Assembly (NCBI RefSeq): GCF_017565645.3
Contig: NZ_CP086136.1
Location: forward strand, 3,393,501-3,457,500
Origin: Bradyrhizobium barranii subsp. barranii
GTDB taxonomy: Bacteria > Pseudomonadota > Alphaproteobacteria > Rhizobiales > Xanthobacteraceae
Length of the DNA stretch: 64,000 bases
Direction of reading: 5' to 3'
Below are positions 37,888 to 46,673 of the stretch, one piece after another. The notes below the pieces were generated by a model. The model was not told where the DNA came from. It was given only the letters and a program-made list of their open reading frames with translations, and searched no databases. Position 1 is the stretch's first letter; every line of letters begins with the position of its first letter. The translations under genes and the position numbers were made by a program.

Positions 37888-39438
37888 ATGGCTGACGGTA
37901 AGAAGCTGTCGTCGCTGGACGCATCATTTCTCTATCTGGAAACGCCGGAGATGCCGATGCATGTCGGCAGCATGGCGATCTTTCGCCTGCCTGACGACTA
38001 CAAGGGCGACTTCTTCGAAGACTTCAAGGCGATGATCGTCTCGCGCCTGCACATCGCGCCGATCCTGAAGGCACGGCTGGAGAAGGCGCCGCTTGATATC
38101 GATCATCCCTCCTGGGTCGAGGACGACCAATTCGACATCGACCGCCACATCTTCCGCGCCAGCCTGCCGCAGCCGCGCGACCGCGCCACGCTCGAACGGA
38201 TCGTCGGCTGGATGCACGCCAAGCTCTTGAACAGCGCCCGGCCGCTCTGGGAGTTCTACGTGTTCGAGGGCATGAAGGACAACGAGGTCGGGCTCTATTC
38301 CAAGATGCACCATGCCGCCATCGACGGCGGCGCCGGGGCGGCGCTGACCAACATGATCTACGATATCTCGCCCACCCCCCGGAAGGTCGATCCGCCGACG
38401 GCGGGCAGCAAGCCCGGACAGGAGCCGCGCGACATCGCCGCCAACCTGCTCGATTCCTATCAGCAGCTCTTCACCCAGCCGCTCGATGCCTCGGCGGCAG
38501 CGAAGAACCTGCAACTGCCGCGCACGGGCAAGAGCGACATCGGCTCGATCCTGTTCGACAATGCGATGTACCAGATCGAGAGTGCGGTGCGCTTCGCCGG
38601 CAACATCCCGACCATGGTCAAGAGCGTCTCCGACGTGCTCGGCAAGATCTCCGATCCGAAATCCCGGGAAAGCCTCGCCAGCATGGTGTCGCCGCCGACC
38701 ATGCTGAACAAGACGATTTCCTCGGAACGCAGCTTCGCCGGCGTCTCGATCTCGCTGTCGCGTTCAAAGGCGCTCGCCAAGCAGGCCGGCGGCAAGCTCA
38801 ACGACGTGGTGCTGGCGCTCGCCTCCGGCGTGGTCCGGCGTTACCTCCAGCAATATGGCACGCTGCCGGCGAAATCGCTGACCGCCGCCGTGCCGATCTC
38901 GCTGCGCGAGGAAGGCAACACCGAGGCCAACAACCAGGTGTTCGGCATGATCTGCTCGATCGCGACCAATATCGACGATCCCAAGGCGCGGCTGGAGGCG
39001 ATCATCGCGCAGTCGACCAAGTCCAAGGAGATGTCGCATCCGTTGCGGGCCTTGATGCCGCAGATTTCCAACATCTCGATGCTGGGTGCGCCGATGATGG
39101 TGCAGGTTCTGGCGCTGCTCTACAGCCGCTCGAACCTGTCGGATGTGCTGCCGCCGGCGGCCAACATCACGGTGTCCAACGTGCCGGGGCCGCGGCAGAC
39201 GCTCTATGCCGCCGGCGCGGAGCTGTTGCACATCTTCCCGGTGTCGATCTCGACGCATGGACAGGCGCTCAACATCACCGTGCAGAGCTATCGCGACCAG
39301 CTCGACTTCGGCTTCATCGTCGGCGCCAACATCATTCCGCACGTGCAGGTGATGTGCGACATGCTGCCGGAGGAGTTCGCCGCGCTGGAGGCGGCCTACG
39401 CGCCGCCGGCGGCCGATGTCAAGGGCGCCGCAGAGTAG
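37888..39438 (+). CDS. Wax ester synthase/diacylglycerol O-acyltransferase (WS/DGAT)
   Basis: From the ATG at 37888, with GGAGGG as ribosome site, the protein has 516 residues. The catalytic motif HHAAIDG is at 141-147, with the second histidine as general base. The N-terminal LSSLDASFLYLETPEMPMHVG block and the late NITVSNVPGPRQTLY block are hallmarks of the bacterial WS/DGAT family. It joins fatty acyl-CoA to diacylglycerol or a fatty alcohol and so makes triacylglycerol or wax ester at the membrane. Its place next to a lipase-like gene and upstream of a fatty-acid P450 fits lipid storage. Confidence 0.93.
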   Translation: MADGKKLSSLDASFLYLETPEMPMHVGSMAIFRLPDDYKGDFFEDFKAMIVSRLHIAPILKARLEKAPLDIDHPSWVEDDQFDIDRHIFRASLPQPRDRATLERIVGWMHAKLLNSARPLWEFYVFEGMKDNEVGLYSKMHHAAIDGGAGAALTNMIYDISPTPRKVDPPTAGSKPGQEPRDIAANLLDSYQQLFTQPLDASAAAKNLQLPRTGKSDIGSILFDNAMYQIESAVRFAGNIPTMVKSVSDVLGKISDPKSRESLASMVSPPTMLNKTISSERSFAGVSISLSRSKALAKQAGGKLNDVVLALASGVVRRYLQQYGTLPAKSLTAAVPISLREEGNTEANNQVFGMICSIATNIDDPKARLEAIIAQSTKSKEMSHPLRALMPQISNISMLGAPMMVQVLALLYSRSNLSDVLPPAANITVSNVPGPRQTLYAAGAELLHIFPVSISTHGQALNITVQSYRDQLDFGFIVGANIIPHVQVMCDMLPEEFAALEAAYAPPAADVKGAAE

Positions 39439-39448
39439 GAATATTGCG

Positions 39449-40444
39449 ATGATTGAGATGCCACCGCTCAAGTTCGTGCAGACGAACGGAATCCGCATGG
39501 GCTACTACGAGGCGGGCCCGGTCAGCGACAAGCCGCCGATGGTGCTGTGCCACGGTTGGCCGGAACTCGCCTTCTCCTGGCGTCACCAGATCAAGGCGCT
39601 AAGCGAGGCCGGCATCCGGGTGATCGCGCCGGACCAGCGCGGCTATGGCGCGACCGACCGGCCCGAGCCGGTCGAGGCCTACGACATCGAACATCTGACC
39701 GGCGACCTCGTTGGGCTCCTCGATCATCTCCAGATCGACAAGGCCATCTTCGTCGGTCACGACTGGGGCGGCTTCATCGTCTGGCAGATGCCGCTGCGGC
39801 ACATCGACCGGGTTGCGGGGGTGGTCGGCATCAACACGCCTCATACCAACCGTGCCTGGGCCGATCCGATCGAGCTGCTGCGCGCTCGCTTCGGCGACAA
39901 GATGTACATCGTGCAATTCCAGGATCCGGCGCATGAACCCGACAGGATCTTCGGCAGTCGCGTCGAGCAGACATTCGATGCGTTCATGCGCAAGCCGGCG
40001 CCGCGCCCGCCCGATGCGCCGGCAGAGGAAGTGATTGCCGGCGTGGGCGCTTCGCCGCGGGTCAATCTGGCGTTTCCGCAGATGATTGCAGCTTACGACG
40101 CGAAGCACGATCCGCGCACGCCGATCCTTTCGCCGGAAGAGAAAAAGGTGTTCGTCGACAATTTCACCAGAACGGGCTTCACCGGCGGCATCAACTGGTA
40201 CCGCAACATGTCGCGCAACTGGACGCGCGCCGAAGGGCTCGATCACACGGTGCGGGTGCCGTCGCTGATGATCATGGCCGAGAACGACGCGGTGTTGCCG
40301 CCGTCTTCCGCCGATGGCATGGACAAGCTAATTCCCGATCTCGAAAAATATCTGGTCCGCGATAGCGGCCATTGGACGCAGCAGGAGAAGCCGGAAGAGG
40401 TCAGCGCCAAGTTGATCGAATGGCGTAGAAGGCGGTTTGGTTAG
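39449..40444 (+). CDS. Alpha/beta hydrolase, epoxide hydrolase-like
   Basis: The 331-residue protein starts at the ATG at 39449, 10 bases after the WS/DGAT stop. The oxyanion motif HGWPE is clear, and the nucleophile elbow VGHDWGG puts an aspartate, not a serine, at the nucleophile position, as in epoxide hydrolases and haloalkane dehalogenases. The HGWPE form and the later lid with a tyrosine-rich stretch favour epoxide hydrolase. The catalytic histidine is probably in DSGHWTQQEKPEE. Its neighbour is a fatty-acid P450, so hydrolysis of fatty epoxides is a reasonable guess. Confidence 0.85.
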   Translation: MIEMPPLKFVQTNGIRMGYYEAGPVSDKPPMVLCHGWPELAFSWRHQIKALSEAGIRVIAPDQRGYGATDRPEPVEAYDIEHLTGDLVGLLDHLQIDKAIFVGHDWGGFIVWQMPLRHIDRVAGVVGINTPHTNRAWADPIELLRARFGDKMYIVQFQDPAHEPDRIFGSRVEQTFDAFMRKPAPRPPDAPAEEVIAGVGASPRVNLAFPQMIAAYDAKHDPRTPILSPEEKKVFVDNFTRTGFTGGINWYRNMSRNWTRAEGLDHTVRVPSLMIMAENDAVLPPSSADGMDKLIPDLEKYLVRDSGHWTQQEKPEEVSAKLIEWRRRRFG

Positions 40445-40462
40445 CGCTCGTCGTTGCGAACT

Positions 40463-40548
40463 CGTCATTGCGAGGCGCGAAGCGACGAAGCAATCCAGAC
40501 TGCCTCCGCGGATATATTCTGGATTGCTTCGCTTCGCTCGCAATGACG
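40463..40548. repeat. Long palindromic intergenic repeat, family 1 copy 1
   Basis: CGTCATTGCGAG at the left is mirrored by CTCGCAATGACG at the right, with further pairing around CAATCCAGA and TCTGGATTG. The same ends occur at 49067-49145. It lies between the epoxide hydrolase and CYP102 genes. Confidence 0.8.
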
Positions 40549-40576
40549 AACATTGAGGCAGGGGGACTACATTTCA

Positions 40577-43500
40577 ATGTCATCCAAGAACCGTCTGGAC
40601 CCGATTCCGCAGCCGCCGACCAAGCCGGTGGTCGGCAACATGCTGTCGCTGGATTCGGCCGCGCCGGTGCAGCACCTGACCCGGCTTGCCAAGGAGCTCG
40701 GGCCGATCTTCTGGCTCGACATGATGGGCTCGCCGATCGTCGTCGTCTCCGGCCACGATCTCGTCGACGAGCTCTCCGACGAGAAGCGCTTCGACAAGAC
40801 GGTGCGCGGTGCGTTGCGTCGCGTGCGCGCGGTCGGCGGCGACGGCCTTTTCACGGCCGACACCCGCGAGCCGAACTGGAGCAAGGCACACAACATCCTG
40901 CTGCAGCCGTTCGGCAACCGCGCCATGCAGTCCTATCACCCGAGCATGGTCGATATCGCCGAGCAGCTCGTCAACAAATGGGAACGGCTCAACGCCGACG
41001 ACGAGATCGACGTCGTCCATGACATGACCGCGCTGACGCTGGATACGATCGGCCTGTGCGGCTTCGAGTACCGCTTCAATTCCTTCTACCGGCGCGACTA
41101 CCATCCCTTCGTCGAGTCGCTGGTACGCTCGCTCGAAACCATCATGATGACGCGCGGCCTGCCGTTCGAGCAGCTGTGGATGCAGAAGCGCCGGAAGACG
41201 CTCGCCGAGGACGTCGCCTTCATGAACAAGATGGTCGACGAGATCATCGCCGAGCGCCGCAAGAGCGCGGAGGGGATCGACGACAAGAAGGACATGCTCG
41301 CCGCGATGATGACCGGCGTCGACCGCTCGACCGGCGAGCAGCTTGATGACATCAACATCCGCTACCAGATCAACACGTTCCTGATCGCGGGGCACGAGAC
41401 CACCAGCGGCCTGCTGTCCTACACGCTCTACGCTCTGCTCAAGCACCCGGACATTCTCAAGAAGGCCTATGACGAGGTCGACCGCGTCTTCGGCCCCGAC
41501 GTCAACGCGAAGCCGACCTACCAGCAGGTGACGCAGCTCACCTACATCACGCAGATCCTCAAGGAAGCTCTGCGGCTGTGGCCGCCGGCGCCGGCCTATG
41601 GCATCTCGCCGCTGAACGACGAGACCATCGGCGGCGGCAACTACAGGCTCAGGAAGGGCACCTTCATCACCATCCTGGTGACGGCGCTGCATCGCGATCC
41701 CTCGGTCTGGGGGCCGCATCCGGATGCGTTCGATCCCGAGAATTTCAGCCGCGAGGCGGAGGCCAAGCGGCCGATCAATGCCTGGAAGCCGTTCGGCAAC
41801 GGCCAGCGCGCCTGCATCGGACGCGGCTTCGCCATGCACGAGGCCGCGCTCGCGCTCGGCATGGTCCTCCAGCGTTTCAAGCTGATCGACCACCAGCGCT
41901 ATCAGATGCATCTGAAGGAAACGCTGACGATGAAGCCGGAAGGCTTCAAGATCAAGGTACGTCCGCGCGCCGATCGCGAGCGCGGCGCCTATGGCGGCCC
42001 TGTCGCGGCTGCGTCCTCGGGCCCGCGGGCGCCTCGTAAGCCGACGACGCGGCCCGGCCACAATACGCCGATGCTGGTGCTGTACGGCTCCAACCTCGGC
42101 ACGGCCGAGGAGCTCGCAACGCGCATGGCCGACCTTGCCGAGATCAACGGCTTTGCCGTGCATCTCGGGCCGCTCGACGATTACGTCGGCAAGCTGCCGC
42201 AGGAGGGCGGCGTGCTGATCATCTGCGCCTCCTATAACGGCGCGCCGCCTGACAATGCGACGCAATTCGTCAAATGGCTCGGCGACGATCTGCCGAAGGA
42301 TGCCTTTGCCAATGTGCGCTACGCCGTGTTCGGCTGCGGCAACAGCGATTGGGCGGCAACCTATCAATCGGTGCCGCGCTTCATCGACGAGCAATTGTCG
42401 AAGCATGGTGCGCGCGCGGTCTATCCGCGCGGCGAAGGCGATGCGCGCAGCGATCTCGACGGCCAGTTCCAGAAATGGTTTCCGGCGGCCGCGCAGGTTG
42501 CCACCAAGGAATTCGGCATCGACTGGAATTTCACCCGCACCGCGGAGGACGATCCGCTCTATGCGATCGAGCCTGTCGCAGTAACCGCCGTCAACACCAT
42601 CGTCGCGCAGGGCGGTGCTGTCGCGATGAAGGTGCTGGTCAATGACGAGCTTCAGAACAAGTCCGGCGCCAATCCGTCCGAGCGTTCGACGCGCCATATC
42701 GAGGTGCAGCTGCCGTCCAACATCACCTACCGCGTCGGCGATCACTTAAGCGTCGTTCCGCGCAATGATCCGACGCTGGTGGATTCGGTTGCCCGTCGCT
42801 TCGGCTTCCTGCCGGCGGACCAGATCAGGCTTCAGGTCGCCGAAGGCCGGCGCGCGCAGCTGCCGGTCGGCAATGCCGTCTCGGTCGGACGCCTGCTCAG
42901 CGAGTTCGTCGAGTTGCAGCAGGTGGCGACACGGAAGCAGATCCAGATCATGGCCGAGCACGCCCGCTGCCCGGTCACCAAGCCGAAGCTGCTGGCCTTC
43001 GTTGGCGAGGAGGCCGAGCCGCTCGAGCGTTATCGCACCGAGATTCTGGCCAGGCGCAAATCGGTGTTCGACATGCTGCTCGAATATCCGGCCTGCGAGT
43101 TGCCGTTCCACGTTTACCTGGAAATGCTCTCGCTGCTGGCGCCGCGTTATTACTCGATCTCCTCCTCGCCGTCGGTGGATCCATCGCGTTGTAGCGTCAC
43201 GGTCGGCGTGGTCGAAGGGCCGGCCGCCTCCGGGCGCGGTGTCTACAAAGGCATCTGCTCGAATTATCTCTCCAACCGACGTGCGGGCGATGCGATCTAT
43301 GCCACCGTGCGCGAGACCAAGGCCGGCTTCCGGCTCCCGGATGAGTCATCGGTGCCGATCATCATGATCGGGCCGGGCACCGGGCTTGCGCCTTTCCGCG
43401 GCTTCCTCCAGGAGCGCGCTGCGCGCAAGGCGAAAGGCGCCGCGCTCGGTCCGGCCATGCTGTTCTTCGGCTGCCGCCATCCCGAGCAAGATTTTCTCTA

Positions 43501-43813
43501 CGCGGATGAGCTGAAGGGGATGGCCGCAAGCGGCATCACCGAGCTTTTCACCGCGTTCTCGCGCGCGGATGGACCGAAGACCTATGTGCAGCACATGCTT
43601 GCGGCGCAGAAGGACAGGGTCTGGCCGCTGATCGAGCAGGGCGCAATCATCTATGTCTGCGGCGACGGCGGCGAGATGGAGCCCGATGTAAAGGCCGCGC
43701 TCGTCGCGATCCATCGCGAGAAGAGTGGCAGCGATGCCGCCACGGCTGCGCGCTGGATCGAGGAGATGGGCGCGAAGAACCGGTATGTGCTGGACGTCTG
43801 GGCGGGAGGGTGA
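40577..43813 (+). CDS. Self-sufficient cytochrome P450/NADPH-P450 reductase fusion (CYP102 type)
   Basis: This 1078-residue protein has the layout of P450 BM3. The P450 domain (about 1-470) has AGHETT, ExxR (EALR) and the heme Cys413 in FGNGQRACIGRG. A FMN domain starts near residue 499 (LVLYGSNLGTAEELA), and the FAD and NADPH domains follow, with RYYSISSSP and IGPGTGLAPFRGF. It should hydroxylate medium- and long-chain fatty acids near the omega end using NADPH and oxygen without a partner. It starts at 40577, with a G-rich ribosome site. Bradyrhizobium japonicum is known to carry CYP102A6, a likely close relative. An Arg/Ala/Pro-rich linker (about 470-495) is longer than in BM3. Confidence 0.94.
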   Translation: MSSKNRLDPIPQPPTKPVVGNMLSLDSAAPVQHLTRLAKELGPIFWLDMMGSPIVVVSGHDLVDELSDEKRFDKTVRGALRRVRAVGGDGLFTADTREPNWSKAHNILLQPFGNRAMQSYHPSMVDIAEQLVNKWERLNADDEIDVVHDMTALTLDTIGLCGFEYRFNSFYRRDYHPFVESLVRSLETIMMTRGLPFEQLWMQKRRKTLAEDVAFMNKMVDEIIAERRKSAEGIDDKKDMLAAMMTGVDRSTGEQLDDINIRYQINTFLIAGHETTSGLLSYTLYALLKHPDILKKAYDEVDRVFGPDVNAKPTYQQVTQLTYITQILKEALRLWPPAPAYGISPLNDETIGGGNYRLRKGTFITILVTALHRDPSVWGPHPDAFDPENFSREAEAKRPINAWKPFGNGQRACIGRGFAMHEAALALGMVLQRFKLIDHQRYQMHLKETLTMKPEGFKIKVRPRADRERGAYGGPVAAASSGPRAPRKPTTRPGHNTPMLVLYGSNLGTAEELATRMADLAEINGFAVHLGPLDDYVGKLPQEGGVLIICASYNGAPPDNATQFVKWLGDDLPKDAFANVRYAVFGCGNSDWAATYQSVPRFIDEQLSKHGARAVYPRGEGDARSDLDGQFQKWFPAAAQVATKEFGIDWNFTRTAEDDPLYAIEPVAVTAVNTIVAQGGAVAMKVLVNDELQNKSGANPSERSTRHIEVQLPSNITYRVGDHLSVVPRNDPTLVDSVARRFGFLPADQIRLQVAEGRRAQLPVGNAVSVGRLLSEFVELQQVATRKQIQIMAEHARCPVTKPKLLAFVGEEAEPLERYRTEILARRKSVFDMLLEYPACELPFHVYLEMLSLLAPRYYSISSSPSVDPSRCSVTVGVVEGPAASGRGVYKGICSNYLSNRRAGDAIYATVRETKAGFRLPDESSVPIIMIGPGTGLAPFRGFLQERAARKAKGAALGPAMLFFGCRHPEQDFLYADELKGMAASGITELFTAFSRADGPKTYVQHMLAAQKDRVWPLIEQGAIIYVCGDGGEMEPDVKAALVAIHREKSGSDAATAARWIEEMGAKNRYVLDVWAGG

Positions 43814-43843
43814 TTGTTCGCCCGATCGTGCTAAAGCTCTCGC

Positions 43844-44518
43844 ATGATTCCCTGGGAAAAGATCGACACCGCAAAAATCCCCGGCTCCGACGAAGAGCTC
43901 CGCCTGATGCGGCGCGGCAAGGAGTTCTCCATCAAGCTCGGCACCAACGAGCTGATGAACAACCGCCTGTCGGGCTCTGAGGCCGCGCTCGCGACACTGG
44001 CGGCGAAGCAGATCGAGAAGGTCGCAAAGCCCGTTGTCCTCATCGGAGGCCTTGGTATGGGCTTTACGCTGCGCGCGGCGCTGACTGTGCTCGGGAGTAA
44101 GGCGAAGATCGTGGTCTCCGAGCTCGTGCCGGCGGTGGTCGCCTGGGCGCGCGGCCCGATGGCCGAGGTCTTCGGCGACAGTCTCGATGATGTCAGGGTG
44201 AAGATCCGGGAGACCGACGTCGGCGAGATCATCCGCGCGCAGCGGTCGGCCTTCGACGCCATTCTGCTCGACGTCGACAACGGGCCGGAGGGGCTGACCC
44301 GGAAGGGCAATAACGCACTCTACAATGCGAGCGGGTTGAAAGCGGCGAAGGTGGCGCTGCGGCCGGGCGGCGTGCTCGCCGTCTGGTCGTCGGGACCCAA
44401 CCCGGCCTTCACCAAGCGCCTCGGCAGCGCCGGCTTCGATGTGAACGAAGTCAATGTTCGCGCTACCGGACGAGGCGGCGGCGCGCGCCATGTGATCTGG
44501 ATTGCGCGGAAGAGCTAG
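43844..44518 (+). CDS. Spermidine synthase-like methyltransferase-fold protein
   Basis: The 224-residue protein has a Rossmann-like fold resembling the spermidine synthase superfamily: IGGLGMGFTLRAAL as the nucleotide loop, VVSELVPAVVAWAR as the second strand with its acidic residue, and DAILLDVDNGPEG as the catalytic-side loop. It lacks the N-terminal beta domain of true spermidine synthases, and its substrate is unknown. It begins 30 bases after the P450 fusion and is the last plus gene before a convergent neighbour. Confidence 0.75.
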   Translation: MIPWEKIDTAKIPGSDEELRLMRRGKEFSIKLGTNELMNNRLSGSEAALATLAAKQIEKVAKPVVLIGGLGMGFTLRAALTVLGSKAKIVVSELVPAVVAWARGPMAEVFGDSLDDVRVKIRETDVGEIIRAQRSAFDAILLDVDNGPEGLTRKGNNALYNASGLKAAKVALRPGGVLAVWSSGPNPAFTKRLGSAGFDVNEVNVRATGRGGGARHVIWIARKS

Positions 44519-44528
44519 GCGGCGATTT

Positions 44529-44613
44529 GTAGCCCGGATGGAGCGAAGCGAAATCCGGGGCGGTCGATCCGCAAAGAGTGGTCCCGGATTACGCTGCGCT
44601 CCATCCGGGCTAC
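44529..44613. repeat. Palindromic repeat between convergent genes
   Basis: GTAGCCCGGATGGAGC (44529-44544) and its perfect 16-bp complement (44598-44613) enclose a 53-base spacer that also contains shorter pairing. It fills the gap between a plus gene ending at 44518 and a minus gene ending at 44618, so it could serve as a two-way terminator. Confidence 0.75.
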
Positions 44614-44617
44614 GGCT

Positions 44618-45082
44618 CTAGAACATCGTATTGTTGTTCGCCGGATTTTCCGGGATGTCCTGAACGACGTCCCAGTGTTCGACGATCTTGCCGTTCTCCA
44701 GCTTGAAGATATCCACGATCGCGCGGCCCCTGCTGCCGGGCTCGCGAACGGAGTGAACGTGCAGGATGACGAAGTCGCCGTCGACGAATGAGCGCTTGAT
44801 CTCGCTGTGCGAGTTCGGGAACTTTTCGCGCAGGAAGCCGATGAACTTTCGAAAACCGTCCGGACCATCGGGCGCATTCGGATTGTGCTGGACATAACGG
44901 TTGCCGACATAGGCGAGGGCGGCGTCGGCGTCCTTCTGGTTGAGGCCCTTCTCGTAGAAGGCTAGCACGGCGGCGCGGTTGGCTTCTTCCTGCGCGCTGG
45001 CGGCCAGCGCAGCGCCGTTGCCGACAGACAGCATGAGAATGGAAGCCGCAATCATTGCGACGGGCCGGACGATGAGGTGCAT
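44618..45082 (-). CDS. Secreted SnoaL-like (NTF2-fold) protein
   Basis: From the ATG at 45082 the protein has 154 residues. GGAG lies 6 bases upstream, whereas an in-frame start at 45145 lacks a ribosome site. Residues 1 to about 29 are a signal peptide ending in ALAAS. The mature part has the SnoaL/polyketide-cyclase pattern: NRYVQHNPNAPDGPDGF, FVDGDFVILHVHS and VDIFKLENGKIVEHWDV. Such proteins bind or turn over small hydrophobic molecules. The substrate is unknown. It is transcribed alone. Confidence 0.82.
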   Translation of the reverse strand: MHLIVRPVAMIAASILMLSVGNGAALAASAQEEANRAAVLAFYEKGLNQKDADAALAYVGNRYVQHNPNAPDGPDGFRKFIGFLREKFPNSHSEIKRSFVDGDFVILHVHSVREPGSRGRAIVDIFKLENGKIVEHWDVVQDIPENPANNNTMF

Positions 45083-45210
45083 GTGAACTCCGAGAGGCCG
45101 CAGCCTCTGTCTTGCGATTGAGGAAGGCCTGTATAGCTTTCGCACCGGCTCGCGTTAAGAGAGTAACCGGCGGCTCACATGGTCACCGCGAGGAGACTGC
45201 CCGCGTCGCT

Positions 45211-46125
45211 CTACGCCGCCTGCGCTGCCGCGCCTCGCGCGTGCTTGTCGATGGCGCCGACGATCTCGGGCCAGAAGCGCATCGGCAGTGCGTGGCCCAT
45301 CCCGTCGATCATCAGCAACTTTGCACCCGGAATTGACTCCGCTGTGTCCTTGCCGCCCTCCGGACGGACTAGCGGATCGACCGTGCCATGGATCACCAGC
45401 GTCGGCGTTTTTACGCCGCGCAGCCGCTCCTTGCGGCTACCGGAGGCGAGCACGGCGCGGAGCTGCCGTCCGACGCCGGCCGGATTGAGCCCGCGCGCGA
45501 ACACGCGCTCGGCACGGCCGAGGTCGAGGGCTTCCTCTTCCGGAAAAGACCCGACACGCAAGATCTTCCAGGTCTGGCCGAAGCGGACGATGAACTCTTC
45601 CTTGCTTTGCGGCGGCGGCGCCATCAGCATCGCGGCGGCCTCGCGCGTCGGCGGCGGCACGCGCGGATTGCCCGTCGTCGACATGATCGAGGTCAGCGAG
45701 CGCACGCGCTCGGGAAACGACAGCGTCACCTCCTGCGCGATCATGCCGCCCATGGAGGCGCCGACCAGATGCGCGGACTTGATGCCGAGCGCATCCATCA
45801 GGCCGACCGTGTCCTTCGCCATGTCGATCAGCTTGTAGGTTGCGGCCACGGGAATCCTGAGGAAGCGCAGCTTCAGCAGCTCAAGCGGCGTCAGGCGCTT
45901 GCCGCCCGTCAGGTGGCTCGACTTGCCGATGTCGCGATTGTCGAAGCGGATCACGCGAAAGCCGTGCACGGCGAGCTGCTCGCAGAACGCATCGTCCCAA
46001 TGGATCATCTGCGCCCCGAGCCCCATGATCAGCAGCAGCGGCTCGGCATTGTCGTTGCCAAAGATCTCGTAGCAGATGTCGATGCCGTTGGCGCGGATGG
46101 TCTGAGGCGGCTGATGGGTGGTCAC
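45211..46125 (-). CDS. Alpha/beta hydrolase
   Basis: The 304-residue protein has the nucleophile serine in VGASMGGMIAQE, the triad aspartate in IHGTVDPLVRPE and the histidine in GMGHALP. The HG-type oxyanion region is LLIMGLGAQMIHWDD, as in the TAP-like/aclacinomycin methylesterase (RdmC-like) group. There is no signal peptide. It diverges from the PHA synthase operon, with a 164-base gap that holds a PhaR-like box. The substrate is unknown. Confidence 0.82.
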   Translation of the reverse strand: MTTHQPPQTIRANGIDICYEIFGNDNAEPLLLIMGLGAQMIHWDDAFCEQLAVHGFRVIRFDNRDIGKSSHLTGGKRLTPLELLKLRFLRIPVAATYKLIDMAKDTVGLMDALGIKSAHLVGASMGGMIAQEVTLSFPERVRSLTSIMSTTGNPRVPPPTREAAAMLMAPPPQSKEEFIVRFGQTWKILRVGSFPEEEALDLGRAERVFARGLNPAGVGRQLRAVLASGSRKERLRGVKTPTLVIHGTVDPLVRPEGGKDTAESIPGAKLLMIDGMGHALPMRFWPEIVGAIDKHARGAAAQAA

Positions 46126-46188
46126 GGGCGCGTTCCCTCCTGCTGATCGATGCTGTATCGCACGGTTTGCCGCCGCAATGAAGCCGTG

Positions 46189-46200
46189 TGCGCCGCACCG
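46189..46200 (+). promoter_or_regulatory. PhaR-like box upstream of the phaE-phaC operon
   Basis: TGCGCCGCACCG matches TGCRNYGCASMA except for the last base. It lies 89 bases before the PhaE-like start, in the divergent gap. A single one-mismatch match is weak evidence. Confidence 0.35.
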
Positions 46201-46289
46201 CGCGACCTGCCGGTTGACCGCTCCCTCGCAACGGTGTGGTATGGCGAAAAAAGAAGGGCATCGCAGCTCTCGATTTCAGGAGGACGCCG

Positions 46290-46673
46290 ATGACCGACAA
46301 GACCAATGACCCCGTCGCCATGTGGCAGAAGATGGTTGGTGAGATGGAGAAGGGGTTCAACTCCTTCGCCAACCAGGCCATGTCGTCGCCCGAGTTTTCA
46401 CAGGCGATGAACCGCGCGGGAGGGGTTGCTGCAGGTGCTCAGAAGCAACTCGGCGAGCTCATGGAAAAATATCTGGTCTCCATGAACCTGCCCAGCCGCG
46501 ATCAGGTCACTGGCCTTGCCGAAAGGTTGCAAGCCATCGAAGGCCAGATCGGTGAGATCAAGTGGATGCTGAGCCAGATGGCGGCACGTTCCGGCGTATC
46601 TCAGGGCTCCGATACGGCATTGCGACCGCCGCGCACCAGGCGCCCGCCGTCCGAGGGCGGAGAGCAGACATGA
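46290..46673 (+). CDS. PHA synthase-associated PhaE-like subunit
   Basis: From the ATG at 46290 (CAGGAGG ribosome site) the protein has 127 residues. It begins DPVAMWQKMVGEMEKGFNSF, typical of class III PHA synthase PhaE-like or related phasin-like partners. It is mostly helical with a C-terminal Arg/Pro-rich tail. The stop overlaps the start of the synthase gene (ATGA), so the two are made together and probably form the synthase complex. It is much shorter than PhaE of Allochromatium (about 360 residues), so the subunit name is a family guess. Confidence 0.72.
   Translation: MTDKTNDPVAMWQKMVGEMEKGFNSFANQAMSSPEFSQAMNRAGGVAAGAQKQLGELMEKYLVSMNLPSRDQVTGLAERLQAIEGQIGEIKWMLSQMAARSGVSQGSDTALRPPRTRRPPSEGGEQT

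Noticed and set aside
40580..42745. 721-residue open frame on the minus strand
   Set aside because: It is fully antisense to the CYP102 gene, whose motifs are intact, and has the low-complexity composition of a shadow frame.
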